DNA of 60,000 nucleotides from Owenia fusiformis (Eukaryota; Annelida; Polychaeta; Sabellida; Oweniidae). The notes beneath the pieces are model-generated. The model was not told the DNA's origin, did no database searches, and worked only from the letters and a program-made list of their open reading frames with translations. The position numbers and the translations under genes are program-made. Of this stretch, positions 1-10,598 are shown piece after piece. Position 1 is the stretch's first letter; each line of letters opens with the position of its first letter. The stretch is from contig CAIIXF020000011.1 in the NCBI GenBank assembly GCA_903813345.2, forward strand, positions 18,027,754 through 18,087,753. Direction: 5' to 3'.

Positions 1-521
1 ATGTACCTTGTTGACGAGTCTTTCATATTCATTAGATGGGGTTCTATATATTGCCTTTCCATAAAAGTGAAAAAGAAGTTCAAAAGAAGTTGAAAATGTT
101 TTCAAAGAATGTGAAATATTTTCAATATGGAGGCGCGCAAAGAGGATTGTGGGAGGAAAAAGTCCTGTTGCAATTCCCCTTGGATCGATGTCGGGAAGCT
201 TTTTTGTTTGTTTCAGACACCCTACCCCCTCCCAGTAACTGACAAATTGATAATATAGCATATTTGGCGACATTGATCTTTCGACGAACTCCCTTTACAT
301 GTTGACACCGGAAAAATATTTTGACAGAAAGATGATTTTTTCACAAAATGTCAAATATTTACACCCCTGGGTCACGTTGACCTCGATGTTACCTTTGTTA
401 ATCTATTTTTAAAGAAATCAATACTTTTCCAAAAGGGTAATTGAATAAGGTTTACAACAATACCAACATTATTGAAATCAGACAAGTAATAAAAATCGCA
501 GAGTGGTTGGTCGATTTGGTG
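1..521. other. Noncoding flank, no gene recognised
   Basis: AT-rich sequence with only short open frames. The longest (36-242, 68 codons) has no recognisable family, no splice context and ordinary composition, so I do not call it. Nothing else could be supported here. The 5' untranslated exon implied for CD225 copy A could lie here or further upstream, but no donor stands out. Confidence 0.5.
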
Positions 522-1320
522 TTATTATGTCACCACCAAAAAGTGGTGACATATTGTGGTGGTCTCCGTTTTTTGACAGAGGTTGGCGGTTGGTGGTTGG
601 CGATCGTCGTCTGAAACAAATTCTTACAACTTCCAATAACTTAACAACTTGCTTCAAATTTTCAACTTGCTTCAAACTTTTTTTCAAAATCATCTACAAG
701 TTATCAGAAGTTCAAATCTGACTTTAGATTTGGCCATCAATGACCTTCTCAAGGTCAAAAAAGGTCAAATGGTATTTTTCAACTTGCTTCATATTGACCA
801 ATTTTTTATTTCAAAATCATCTAAAGTTATTTGACCTTCAATGACCTTTTCAAGGTCAAGGTCAATTTGATCTTAAAGCAGGTGTTAAGAATGCACTAAA
901 GGAGAAGTTTCCAGCTGGGTTCCGTGACCAATACAAATCAAATACAGATCAAATTGTCTAATCTTTTTTTTCAAAATCATTTACAAGTTTTCAACAGTTC
1001 AATTCTGACTGTAGATTTGACCTTCAATGGCCCTCTCAAGGTAAAAAAAGATTCGACCTTCAATGACATTCTCATGGTCAAAAAGGTATTTTTTCATCTT
1101 GCTTCAAATTGACCATTTTTTCAAATCTGACTTTAGATTCGAGATTTCACCTTCAATGACCTTCTCAGAGTCAAAAAAGTTTTTTCAACTTTCTTCAAAT
1201 TGACCAATTTATTTTTTCAAAATTATCTACAAGTTCTCAGAAATTCAAATCTGACTAAAATTGAACTCATAATATTGTGAGCAACAAGGTGGTGACATTT
1301 TGTCATGTTAATGCCTTGTT
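522..1320 (-). repeat. Dispersed hairpin-ended repeat (GTCACCACC family), long copy
   Basis: Reverse-orientation copy of a family seen at least eight times in this window. The right end (about 1283-1320) reads, on the minus strand, AACAAGGCATTAACATG followed by AAATGTCACCACC. The left end is the hairpin TGTCACCACC-aaaaa-gtGGTGACA at about 529-552. Between them lie about five diverged tandem units of 110-120 bases built on 'caaggtcaaaaaaggtcaa', 'caacttgcttcaaattgacc' and 'tcaaaatcatctacaagtt'. The copy at 47194-47604 holds the same internal units. No coding capacity is seen. The end structure suggests a nonautonomous DNA or Helitron-like element, but the class is unproven. Confidence 0.6.
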
Positions 1321-1387
1321 AAAAGGTTGCGGACATTAGGGTTAACACATGATCTTAATTCCAAAATATATTAATTATACATTTCAG

Positions 1388-2563
1388 ATGGATACTGAAC
1401 AATTAATAGACGATCCACGCAAAGAGAGTGAGCCTATTGACAGCAGAGAGGAAGTGCCTCCTCTTCCCGCACACAACATAGGAGATGCTTATGGGACAGC
1501 ACCTCCACTACAACAGCAATATGGTCAACCAGAGTCTCAATATGGCCAACCAGGGCCTCCGTATGGCCAACCAGGCCAGCAAGGGCCTCAATATGGCCAA
1601 CCAGGGTCTCCGTATGGCCAACCAGGGGCCCAGCAAGGGCCTCAATATGGCCAACCAGGGGCTCAACAAGGGTCTCAATATGGGAACGCAGCGCATCAAC
1701 AAGGCCCACGATATGGTCAACACGTACAAGTCATGAGTGCACCTGCGTACCCATTGACAAACCAGGCTGTCATTTCAACTCAACCAACCCAAACAGGGAT
1801 GGTTGTCATCCAGAATCCTGCACGACCACCAGACTACCTTGTCTGGTCCATTCTTACTACACTGTTCTGTTCCCCCTGTCTTGGTAATTATATTTACATT
1901 ATAGCATTCATTTTTCATAGATTAGGAAATTGTTTGGATTTGGGGAAATGGAGCAACGATTGGAACACTTAGTATCAAAATTTAAATAATATTCGACTTC
2001 ATTATAATACTTTTAAAATCGAACACAAAGATAAATAAATACTAGAAGAAAAAATCAATCGTATTGCGATTGATGAATAATGCATTTGAATATAGAAATA
2101 TTCACACACAAGCCCACGGGACAAGTGACATTTTGCATTCAAAATACAGTGAAATCTGTAAAGTGGAACACTTTCAGAGTCCCAAGACCAACTGACTCAA
2201 TGTTAAATGAACACTTCCTAAGTGGAACTTTTTGGAGGTACCACGGGGTGTTCCACTTAGACAGGTTTTACTGTATATTGTTGTGGGGGAATAGTCATTA
2301 TGAAACTCCTTATACTTATTCTGTCAATTTGAGGAGATCATAATTCTAACTTTGACTATATTTCAGGTATCACAGCTATTATAATGTCTATTCAATCAAA
2401 AAATTCTGCCCAGGAAGGAAACATGGAGGAAGCTAAGAAGAAAAGTGACACTGCGAAAATGCTCAATATTGTTGGTTTAACCCTTGGAATTGTTGCCCTC
2501 ATTGTTGTTTTGGTGATGAGATTTATTGTAGATGTAAAATTCTACCACACCTACAAGTACTAA
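1388..2563 (+). CDS. CD225/dispanin (IFITM-like) transmembrane protein, copy A
   Basis: Two coding exons, 1388-1883 and 2367-2563, give 230 residues. The intron (1884-2366) starts GTAATT, ends TTTCAG, and is phase 1 inside the Gly codon at residue 166. The ATG follows the acceptor TTTCAG at 1382-1387 directly, so the 5' UTR must be spliced. Residues 1-24 are acidic/polar. Residues about 43-105 carry six YGQP motifs in a Gln/Pro/Gly-rich low-complexity tail. Residues 147-166 (PPDYLVWSILTTLFCSPCLG) are the start of the CD225 domain, with two cysteines suitable for palmitoylation. Exon 2 supplies the conserved A-x-GN-x4-A-x3-S-x2-AK-x2-NI loop and a second hydrophobic segment near residues 200-218, ending in a Tyr/Lys tail. 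Vertebrate relatives (IFITM, PRRT, TMEM233 types) are membrane proteins; IFITMs hinder virus-cell fusion. That role here is only inference. Unlike copies B and C, the N-terminus lacks a PPPY motif (PPLPAH at 24-29). Confidence 0.9.
2145..2275. mobile_element. MITE with TACAGT-type inverted repeats in copy A intron
   Basis: Imperfect palindrome. It begins TACAGTGAAATCTGTAAAGT and ends with the near reverse complement CTTAGACAGGTTTTACTGTA. The relative at 41058-41226 has cleaner ends (TACAGTAAAACCTGTCTCAA and ATACAGGTTTTACTGTA). The terminal TA fits a Tc1/mariner-type TA target. No coding sequence. It makes up about a quarter of the copy A intron. Confidence 0.6.
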
Positions 2564-2842
2564 GGGTGAACCCAGGATCAAACATTAGGCGAAGCAAATG
2601 AGGCAAATTTAGTTGGAAAAAATGTCTTGATAAGTATACTTCTGTTAAAATGTTAGTAAGGCAGTGGCCTCGCCTGCTTATGCCTGGCTACTCAAGAGTA
2701 AGGCCTAGTTTCACCAATTGGATTTTCAAACATACTCTATTTCCACTTTATATATGTAATACAAAGGACTAGCTTTGTTTATATCAGTAAAGAAATACAA
2801 AATAGAAGGCTATACGATATTTTCTGTACATATGCACAATTC
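2564..2842 (+). other. 3' UTR/flank of copy A, shared with copy C
   Basis: After the stop the sequence resembles that after copy C (32797-33000). Shared blocks include 'gcctcgcctgc', 'tgcctggctac', 'tcaaacatactct/tcaaacagactct' and 'cagtaaagaaatacaaaatagaaggctata' / 'tagtaaagaaacagacaacagaatatgctata'. No canonical AATAAA is seen; AATACA is present near 2792. The similarity ends just before the foldback element at 2843. Confidence 0.6.
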
Positions 2843-3745
2843 GGCTTACGGACAACTCATCCCCTAGACAACTCATCCCTGGACAACTCATCCCCTAGAC
2901 AACTCATCCCTTGACAACTCATCCCCTAGACAACTCATCCCCTGGACATCTCATCCCCTGGACAACTCATCCCCTGGAGATCTCATCCCCTAGACAACTC
3001 ATCCCCAAGACAACTCATCTCCTAGACAACCCATCCTTTATCACATGAAGCTAAATTGTAAATATATTTTTTCTCTTTATTGACACAAATAAAATGGTCA
3101 AACGGTGCCATTAAAACGTTCATATTTTGTCCTTATATTACATGACTTAATACTTGATGACAAAAAATAAAGTTTTCTCTCCGTATAATTTTGAAACATG
3201 AAGTTCAATAACTTCATCTGTGACTGCTGTGAAAAAATTATCTTTGGATTAAAGAATATTTGAACTATGAACAACACACATATAATGACATCAAAGGAGC
3301 TTCAATCAATGTTAACATAATATTGAAATTGTACATGTATGTTAAAAGTAAAATTAAAGGTAAATATTTACAAAACAAATTAATTACAGATAAATTGGTT
3401 GATAATCTCCTTGACAATATCATAGTAGTACCATGGTATATCACAGTTTTTAAACAATTTTCCAGATTTCCCCTCAAGAAAGTCTTTGTTCATTTGTCAG
3501 TCAGAAGACAACAGAATCGTCGCTTTAATACCTTACCATTCTTATGTAAATGGAAAGAGTTAGAAGTGCAGATCTTAACCATTTTGAAGTTCTTTTTATG
3601 TAACAAAAGTGAGGTATTAAATCGAGGATCGTGTTAATCATTTGAATAATATATGAATTAATAATATTACATTAAATTACTCAAACATGCCAAAGAATGA
3701 GTCGTCCAGGGGATGAGTTGTCTAGGGGATGAGTTGTCCAGGGTA
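2843..3745 (-). mobile_element. Foldback element 1 with 16-bp minisatellite arms
   Basis: The left end GGCTTACGGACAACTC leads into about 12 copies of a 16-base unit, GACAACTCATCCCCTA/TGG (2850-3035). The right end has about three copies in the opposite orientation (3697-3740, GGATGAGTTGTCCAGG). The interior (about 3050-3690) aligns with the reverse complement of the interior of the neighbouring element at 3930-5138, so the two are inverted copies of one family. The open frame at 3260-3637 resembles no protein and is partly repeat interior. The right end looks degraded and no target-site duplication can be assigned. Confidence 0.65.
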
Positions 3746-3929
3746 TTGTAAAAATATAAAATGTATGTTTACCATGCAACTGTATTGTAATTGTTTTTTT
3801 GCAATTGCTTTAATATGTTTTTCCTTTGAAAAAAAAATAAAAAAAGAACCCCGTATCATTCTTTATTTGAATTAAATTCACCTACATGTATGTAAGTCAC
3901 TGACCCATCCTGATCATGTACTTTGGGTT
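3746..3929. other. Spacer between the two foldback elements
   Basis: AT-rich and noncoding, with an A-rich run near 3828-3845. The last nine bases, CTTTGGGTT (3921-3929), recur at 5139-5147 and look like the target-site duplication of the right-hand foldback element. Confidence 0.45.
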
Positions 3930-5138
3930 GGTAACCGGACAACTCATCCCCTAGACAACTCATCCCTGGACAACTCATCCCCTAGACAAGTCATCCCCTG
4001 GACAACTCATCCCCAAGACAACTCATCCCCTGGACAACTCATCCCCTAGACAAGTCATCCCCTGGACAAGTCATCCCCTGGACAACTCATCCCCTAGACA
4101 ACTCATCCCCTGGACGACTAATCTTTTGGCATGTTTGAGTATAGTAATTTAATATTATATTACCAATTCATATTTGATATTCAAATGATTTTTAAATGTT
4201 TTGGTTGTGAATATGGTCAGCTTTAAGTTTCAAAAAACATATATTACATGAACACGGAATTTACAGAATTAGGTAAAAATCAAAATCGATCGTTTCTTTG
4301 AGCTTCCGACATTTTGTTACGATCCGTTTCGGTAACCAGCATAATCTAGTGGAGTACCATTGATAAACAACTTTCTGGAGGGGAAAATTGCTAAAAAACA
4401 AAGAGATAATCAACCAATTAATCTGTGATTTGTTTTGTAAATATTTACTTTTCATTTTATTATGATATTTATGCAGTGGTCACATTTGCTCCGATTTTTA
4501 CTACGGCGCCCGGCCGATTGACAAATTGTATTCAATTTTGAACACAATACTCAATCGGCCGGGCGCCGGTGCTGAAAATCGGAGCATATGTGACCACAGC
4601 ATAACTAGAGACATTATATGTCTCTGTATTAACATTGATTGAAGAAGTTTCTTTGATGTTATAACATGTTTGTTGTTCATAGCTCAAATATTCTTTAATC
4701 GAAAGATTATTTTTCACAGCATTCACAGATGAAGTTAATAAAGTTCATGTTTAAGTTATACACAAAGAGAACTTTATTTGTTTGGTCAGGAAATATTGAG
4801 TCATGTAATATAAGAATAAGAGATGAGAGTTTTAATGACATCGTTTGACAGTTTATTTGTGTCAGTAAAGTGAAAAATAATATTTTGAATGGTCCAAGAT
4901 ATATTTACAAAAGTATTTCTTTCCAAGACACACTTTACAATTTAGCTTCATGTGATGAAGGATGAGTTGTCCAAGGGATGAGGTGTCCAGGGGATGAGTT
5001 GTCTAGGGGATGAGTTGTCCAGGGGATGAGGTGTCTAGGGGATGACTTGTCCAGGGGATGAGTTGTCTAGGGGATGAGATGTCCAGGGGATGAGTTGTCT
5101 AGGGGATGAGATGTCCAGGGATGAGTTGTCCGTAAGCC
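3930..5138 (+). mobile_element. Foldback element 2 with 16-bp minisatellite arms and 9-bp target duplication
   Basis: The element starts GGTAACCGGACAACTCATCC and ends GATGAGTTGTCCGTAAGCC. The flanks are CTTTGGGTT at 3921-3929 and 5139-5147, a direct 9-base repeat expected of a target-site duplication. The left arm (about 3937-4120) holds about 11 units of GACAACTCATCCCCTA; the right arm (about 4963-5132) holds about 11 units in inverse orientation. The interior is AT-rich, shows no transposase, and carries a nested 134-bp palindrome at 4470-4603 that the sister element lacks. The duplication length and GG...CC ends would suit a nonautonomous Mutator-like or hAT-like foldback; the superfamily is inferred. 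Confidence 0.7.
4470..4603. mobile_element. MITE-like palindrome, GC-rich stem
   Basis: Near-perfect inverted repeat. The left half reads TATGCAGTGGTCACATTTGC followed by TCCGATTTT and CGGCGCCCGGCCGATTG. The right half is its reverse complement with small changes. A diverged copy lies at 39895-40003 (TATGCCTTGGTCACATTTGC ... GATCGGAGCAAATGTGG). It is nested in foldback element 2 and absent from the matching place in foldback element 1, which shows mobility. Confidence 0.65.
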
Positions 5139-5239
5139 CTTTGGGTTCACCATCGTGCATTGTGTGTACGGAAGAGTTGATGCACTCATGCTTTTAGATT
5201 TCAAATAAAGAATGATTTTGGGTTATCTATTAGTCGCAT

Positions 5240-5790
5240 ACTCCAGAAGAACTATTGTATTATATTATGAAATGAGTATAGGACTATAGGCTTAAGTATA
5301 CTAAACCAGTTATGTACGTATAATTCAATGGAAAGATTGGGTAAATTTACGCAAATTGGGCCAATAAAAGCCTGTTGCTATACTACTTATAAAAGCAATG
5401 GATGCTTTGCTAGGTAATCTATGCCCGCTTCAAAAATCTTATGATGCCATTGCAGTTGAAAGAATGAAGTTTCATTAATTTTAAGATATTCTTCACTATT
5501 TTTTTCTCAATTTTGTCATATGAAGATGACATTTTGTAAAATACCATAGAGTCACGAGAAAAACGTTCACATTTGAACCTATTCAAGGTTTCCTATTCTT
5601 GATTTGGTTTGGTAATGTCCCTTTATATCAACGTCTTCCACTCGATAAGTGGAGAATCTTGAACACGTTCTTATACAAGAATCTCTGTATGTACAGTATA
5701 CCATTTTAGGCTTAAGAGAGTACAATGTACAACGCGATGATATGATATTCAATACATGAAATTTGTGTATAAATTACACTTCTTTTTGTT
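5240..5790. repeat. Flanking block duplicated downstream of copy C
   Basis: Noncoding. Segment 5265-5320 ('gtataggactataggcttaagtatacta') matches 35725-35755. Segment 5460-5790, beginning 'agaatgaagtttcattaatt', matches 37282-37520 over most of its length, including 'ttcttgatttggttt' and 'gtatgtacagtataccatttt'. Order and orientation relative to the CD225 copies are the same, so the duplication unit took in several kilobases of 3' flank. Confidence 0.6.
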
Positions 5791-5960
5791 AATCTGTAAT
5801 CTCACCATGTACAGTAAGAACTGTTTCATTTCGATCTTCATATAGAATCAAAAGCAATTAATTATGGAGGATTTTAACAAGTATTTAAGAATACTTTTCA
5901 AAGGAAACGTGCATGTTGAGCAAACACATTTATTTCACATCAAATAATATCAATGTTAGA

Positions 5961-6062
5961 ACAAGGCATTAACATGCAAAATATCACCACATGCCATTTG
6001 TAATTTGTTACAGACAAAAAGTTGGAGACTATAACAATATCTCACCACTTCTTGTGGTGACT
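5961..6062 (+). repeat. GTCACCACC-family repeat, short copy
   Basis: Begins ACAAGGCATTAACATGCAAA and ends in the hairpin TCACCACttcttGTGGTGA. A similar copy follows the duplicated flank near copy C at 38355-38481, so this insertion may predate the segmental duplication. Confidence 0.55.
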
Positions 6063-8492
6063 TCATTTGAAAAACATATTGTTTTAAAAATCACTGTATT
6101 TATGGCCACAGAGTCCTTATGAAGAAATATATGATTGTCAAAAATCACTTGCCATACTAAATCTGGTCTTTTCTAAATGTTAAAGAAACGTTTTTCCTCA
6201 TATTGCCAGATCAACTATTGCCATTTAGTAAGTTTAATTGCACAAAAACCTATTTTATCCCAATTTTCTCCTCAATATATGAGTGTCAGAGCGTAAAAAT
6301 AAGACATAACTAAGGGATTACAAAACTAAGAGACGAGTTAGAAGTAATTATAACTGTTGCTTGCTATGTTCAATTTTCTCAAATTATATCTGATCTTAAA
6401 TATATATTTTCCAGATATCGACGATAAAATTAGGATCGATTGAAAAAATTGTTTTATGTTTTTGTTCACATAATTCATGTAATAGTAATATCCCAGATGC
6501 GAGTAGAAATAATCTTGATTTACGTCATTAAAAATTCACAATTCAGTCAAACTGATGTCATATTTGGAATCTACATGTAAAATTACATTTAGAAATGTGG
6601 TTTTGAAAAGAGTTAATCAACATTTAAAATTAATTAATTTGAAAATTAATTTTCTTTGAAAATGTGACTTCTAGGTCGGGGAGATTCTCCATAGAGCCCA
6701 TGTTGTAAAACCACAAAAAGTGAAATATCTTTTCTTTTGTTGGGCAGATAATATTTTCTTTTACTGGACATATTTTAATTTGTATGACTATTAGATACAT
6801 AAAGGTAATATGAAAAATGAACCATTCAAACTGATGCATATTCAAGTTTAAGGGAATTTTGTGATAGCCTGCCATGTTAATTCCCCCGAATCAGCCACCT
6901 GGTGGCGAAACTGGTAACTACCTACTCGCATCTGAGTAATTGAACATATAATAATCTGAGAGTATTAGCATCGATTGGCAAAGTATTGGCAAAGGAAACG
7001 ATTTCAGTTATTTTGAAAGCTGGATTGCTCCTAATATTTTACATTCAACATGTTCTTTACGACCACTTTGGTCAACTTTAAAGGTCAATATTCAAAATGA
7101 AAAACAACTCAAGATTTATATTAACATTCCACACCCGCACCCTAACCCACTTTTATAGTATCAGAGCTGAGATAGAAGATTGAAAACAACACAGGTAAAC
7201 TGATATTACGTTATGGATAATTGTATGTAATCATTCGTTTTATAGAATTGAAAATACATCTCTAGTGTTATCATTTTATTAATATGATTCGTATGATTTT
7301 GAGGAATATCATTTTTGTCCGAGCGGTGATATTGATATCTGCACGAGAGAGCATTTTTAGCGAACTAGTGCATATATCAATATTACCGAGTAGATTAAAA
7401 TGATATTCTGAAAAAAATCATAGGATGTTCTTATTATCCTACACTTACAAGGAGTGTACTAAATGTATAATATCATTTCAAAATGAATTTCATGCCAAAT
7501 AGAGTCATTTAGGCGGGAAATCAACAAGCGGAGTATCGTCACATTATCCCACACTTAGTGTGTTAAATGTATAATAAAATTAAAAATAAATTTGATATCT
7601 ATTGGCAAAATGAATAACCGGAGGATATCGCCACGATATACTCCGGAAAAGCAATATGCGGAGGATACCGTGACGATATACTCCGGAAAACCCAATATGC
7701 GGAATAATACTGGGTGGGTAACGTGACGAGGGCAGGTTGCGTTTATTTGCTATATTTAAATAACCCATAACTAGCTTAACATCTATTTTTAGTGTCGAAT
7801 CTATAATATCTTGGAATGTTTGGAAGCTCCCTCGACCGTAATTTTAAAGCTTTGAATCATGAAAACATTTAATACAATTTTTGAAAATGATATACTGATG
7901 AAATTGAAGCACTACAACTACAGATGCAGAATAATGTGGATCTCTTGAATCTATTTGGAATTGGCGATGATACTATTTCACATTTAAAAGCCAAAGCGAT
8001 ATTTACCATTACATACACTGCACTCAGGGGGAAATGTGCTCACATTGTGGTAAATGGCAGATATACTCAAAGTGTATTATATAACAATTATATCATATAT
8101 CATATCATTATATCAGTATATGTATTATTTCAGTATATTATGTTATATTATCTCATGGTTTCAAGAATATAGATTGAATATCGGATGAAGATATATCATA
8201 TTATTATATCACTATCTAGCTAGCGACAGTATGATTGGTCAAAACCGGGTCACATGTCGTGGGATATCTGGCGATATTCAATGGCAATGCTAATCAGATA
8301 AGACAACCGTGAGATATCTAGCGATATCCCACGCTCCCGGGTATTTTCAAAGAATTTGTGTTCGTTCAGTGTAAATAATTTAGTTCAGTGTAAGTCAAAA
8401 TGGCAGACGAACCGAGTAGATTCAATGTACTCAATGTTAACCTATGACTTAATAAATATTAGGGATGTTTAGCTAGACAGTGATATAATAAA
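6063..8492. other. Noncoding AT-rich stretch with short palindromes
   Basis: No gene recognised. Two tandem GC-richer units at about 7615-7710 repeat 'gcggaggata-c-gacgatatactccgga'. The segment 7300-7440 is partly self-complementary (AATATCATTTT ... AAAATGATATT). Near 8225-8345 two 'gatatctggcgatat / gatatctagcgatatc' blocks face each other around 'gtgggatat'. The open frames at 6630-6875 (minus) and 7924-8172 (plus) are AT-rich with no family resemblance. Confidence 0.4.
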
Positions 8493-8629
8493 ACAAATAT
8501 TTCACTCTATTTTCGGTGAATACCTGTAGCACTTTCACAAGGTGATATTCCACTTGCCCTTCGGGCTTCGTGGAATATCACTTGTGAAAGATGTACAGGT
8601 ATTCACCTCAATAGAGTGAAATATTTGTT
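8493..8629. mobile_element. 137-bp near-perfect palindrome (MITE-like)
   Basis: The left half, ACAAATATTTCACTCTATTT then 'cggtgaatacctgta', is answered by 'tacaggtattcacc' then AATAGAGTGAAATATTTGTT. The centre is also paired: 'aagtgatattccac' against 'gtggaatatcactt', closing on a 'cccttcgggc' loop. As RNA or single-stranded DNA it would form one long hairpin. Most likely a short nonautonomous DNA element. Confidence 0.55.
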
Positions 8630-9030
8630 CAATAATATATAAGAAACATTAACGTGGATCAAGATATCATATTTTATCAAAAATTCCCCAAGCTATCGAA
8701 TATCACTATGATTATGGTTATGATTCATTTCCTTTTTCAAAATATTTATTTAAGATTTTTTTTACCTTTTTTAAAAAGAGTTTTCACATTTTTTCAACAT
8801 TTTTTCAAAATATTCATTTAAGATTTTTTTCCTTTTTTTCTATTTTTCGAAATCTTCTTTTCAATGAAATAACGGACAATCCTATAGTTTTGAAAAGATA
8901 TCAATTATTTCTACTCAGTGATATTAATGCTACTTTTCAAAACCATAGGATATTCCTATTTTATGGTTTGTTATATTACAGGGTAGGCCAGAAAAAAAAC
9001 AATACTCAAATTCAAACCAGGATAAAAATA

Positions 9031-9899
9031 TACTACTCAAAAAAGTAAAGGACCAGTCTTTTTCCTCATAGGTTTACATGTTAAACCCATGTCTGTTTGA
9101 ACTCTTATTGTCAAAGCCTGAAACGAAAGAAAACTGATAATGGATATATACCTTGACTCTATTCTCTATATTTCAGAAAATTTCCAATTCAATATCTTCG
9201 TTACAATATGTCAAAAATTGATGTCAAATTTGAAGAAAATTAAAAAAAATAGCAGAACTCGTGTAATCCAATGGGAAATGGTTGGGTTGCCAAAAGTCAT
9301 ATGAGAAAATATCCATCAGTTCAATTGCTCTCAAAAATGGAATGTAAATAGACAATTTAATCTGCTAACTTTTCTACAACAAAAAATTGATTTGTTTCTC
9401 CAGGTTTTACAAAGTTATGAGTCTCAAAAGTCAAAATCATTTCTCATAATACCTCTCATTGAAATAACACAGGTGGTCAAAATGAGTTGTCAAAAATACG
9501 TTGATGCTCTATATTCGTAATTCTCACAAAGTAAGCTTAACAAAAAGCATGCACAAAGTAAAACAATTCAATTGTCTACTCGGAAATTATTTTTGTTAAA
9601 TGTTTTACCGAATACATATCCAAAAATTTGATTTGCCCCTAGCCCACCATTTCCCATTGGTTTACATGAGTTCTGCAATTTTTTTAACTTTGACATCAAT
9701 GTTTGACCTATTGTAATAGAGAGATTAAATTGAAAATTTCCTGAAATATAGAGAATAGAGTCAAGGTGCATATACATTTACATTATCAGTTTTTCTTTCG
9801 TTTTGGGCTTAGAAAATAAAGTTTAAAGATACATACTAATAAGGTTTTTATGTAAACCTATGAGGAAAAATACTGGTCCTTAACTTATTTTGAGGAGTA
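9031..9899. mobile_element. Palindromic DNA element, inverted arms of about 270 bp
   Basis: Starts TACTACTCAAAAAAGTAAAG and ends ACTTATTTTGAGGAGTA. Arms 9031-9300 and 9640-9899 are inverted copies: 'ttgactctattctctatatttc' against 'gaaatatagagaatagagtcaa', and 'ccaatgggaaatgg' against 'ccatttcccattgg'. The loop holds no convincing protein. A lone TACAGGGTAGGCCAGAAAAA at 8977 resembles the ends of the element at 33018-35291, but no matching right end was found. Confidence 0.6.
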
Positions 9900-10598
9900 A
9901 AATTATGTTTAATTAAATTAATATAGTACATTGACTTACATATCATTTTAAAGGTAATACATTTTCAAACAATTTGGTATATTTCACTATGCCATATAAT
10001 CAATAGTGTAAAGGTATATTATACTTATTTTGGAGGTCGGGTTTCTAGATTTTAGAGAGAAAATAGTAAATCTGCGGGATTATGTTAATTTTTCATTAAT
10101 AGAATATCATTTTGTTAGGTGAATACATGCTTGTATATTTGCATCATTGTCTGACTAAATTTATTTTTTATGAATTTCAGTGTTGTTTAATAACAGTTTA
10201 CACTTAATAACAATTTTAACAATTGCTCAACATGTCCTCCCCCTCTGTGTCAAGAATAAGCTTCAAGCGGCAGCGCCATCTATCAATAGATCAAATTCAA
10301 AATGATGGGAAATTCTCTAAGGATTCCGAATCTGATTCAGATTCTATAATGTTTAGAAATCTCAAAAATTGAATCAAAAATACCACACAAAGTCTTGATA
10401 CAAACAAGAATTAGTAACCAGCCAATTAACCAACAAACCAAACAATTAATCACTCAACCAATCAATAAGCCAACAAACAAAACCAATCAAACCAACCACC
10501 CACCAACTACATACTTACCTACCTACCTACCTATCTTCTTACCAATCATCTTGATTATTTAGATCATGTTCTTAATTTGAAGCTCTAAAACATTTCAG
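9900..10598. other. Region upstream of copy B
   Basis: Noncoding. About 10415-10545 is a degenerate CCAA/ACCA-rich simple repeat ('accaaccaaccc...ctacctacctacc'). The stretch just before exon 1 (10560-10598) resembles the stretches before copies A and C: an AT-rich run with 'ttcttaattt' as possible branch site, then CATTTCAG acceptor. No promoter or first exon could be defined. Confidence 0.4.

Noticed and set aside
36-242. 68-codon frame at the window start
   Set aside because: Short, no motif, no neighbouring splice signals that would make it an exon.
2850-3035. CRISPR-like regular short repeats
   Set aside because: The 16-base units are contiguous with no unique spacers, in a spliced-gene animal genome. 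They are minisatellite arms of a transposable element.
3260-3637. 125-codon frame in foldback element 1
   Set aside because: It covers the element interior; the homologous interior in element 2 has no matching open frame, so coding is not conserved.
2843-5138. One giant 2.3-kb palindrome
   Set aside because: The two halves each have their own inverted minisatellite arms, and the right half has its own 9-bp target duplication at 3921-3929 and 5139-5147, so two separate elements in opposite orientation explain the structure better.
8977-9899. TACAGGGTAGGCC as the left end of a larger mariner-type element
   Set aside because: No matching right end was found downstream. The adjacent palindrome 9031-9899 has its own ends.
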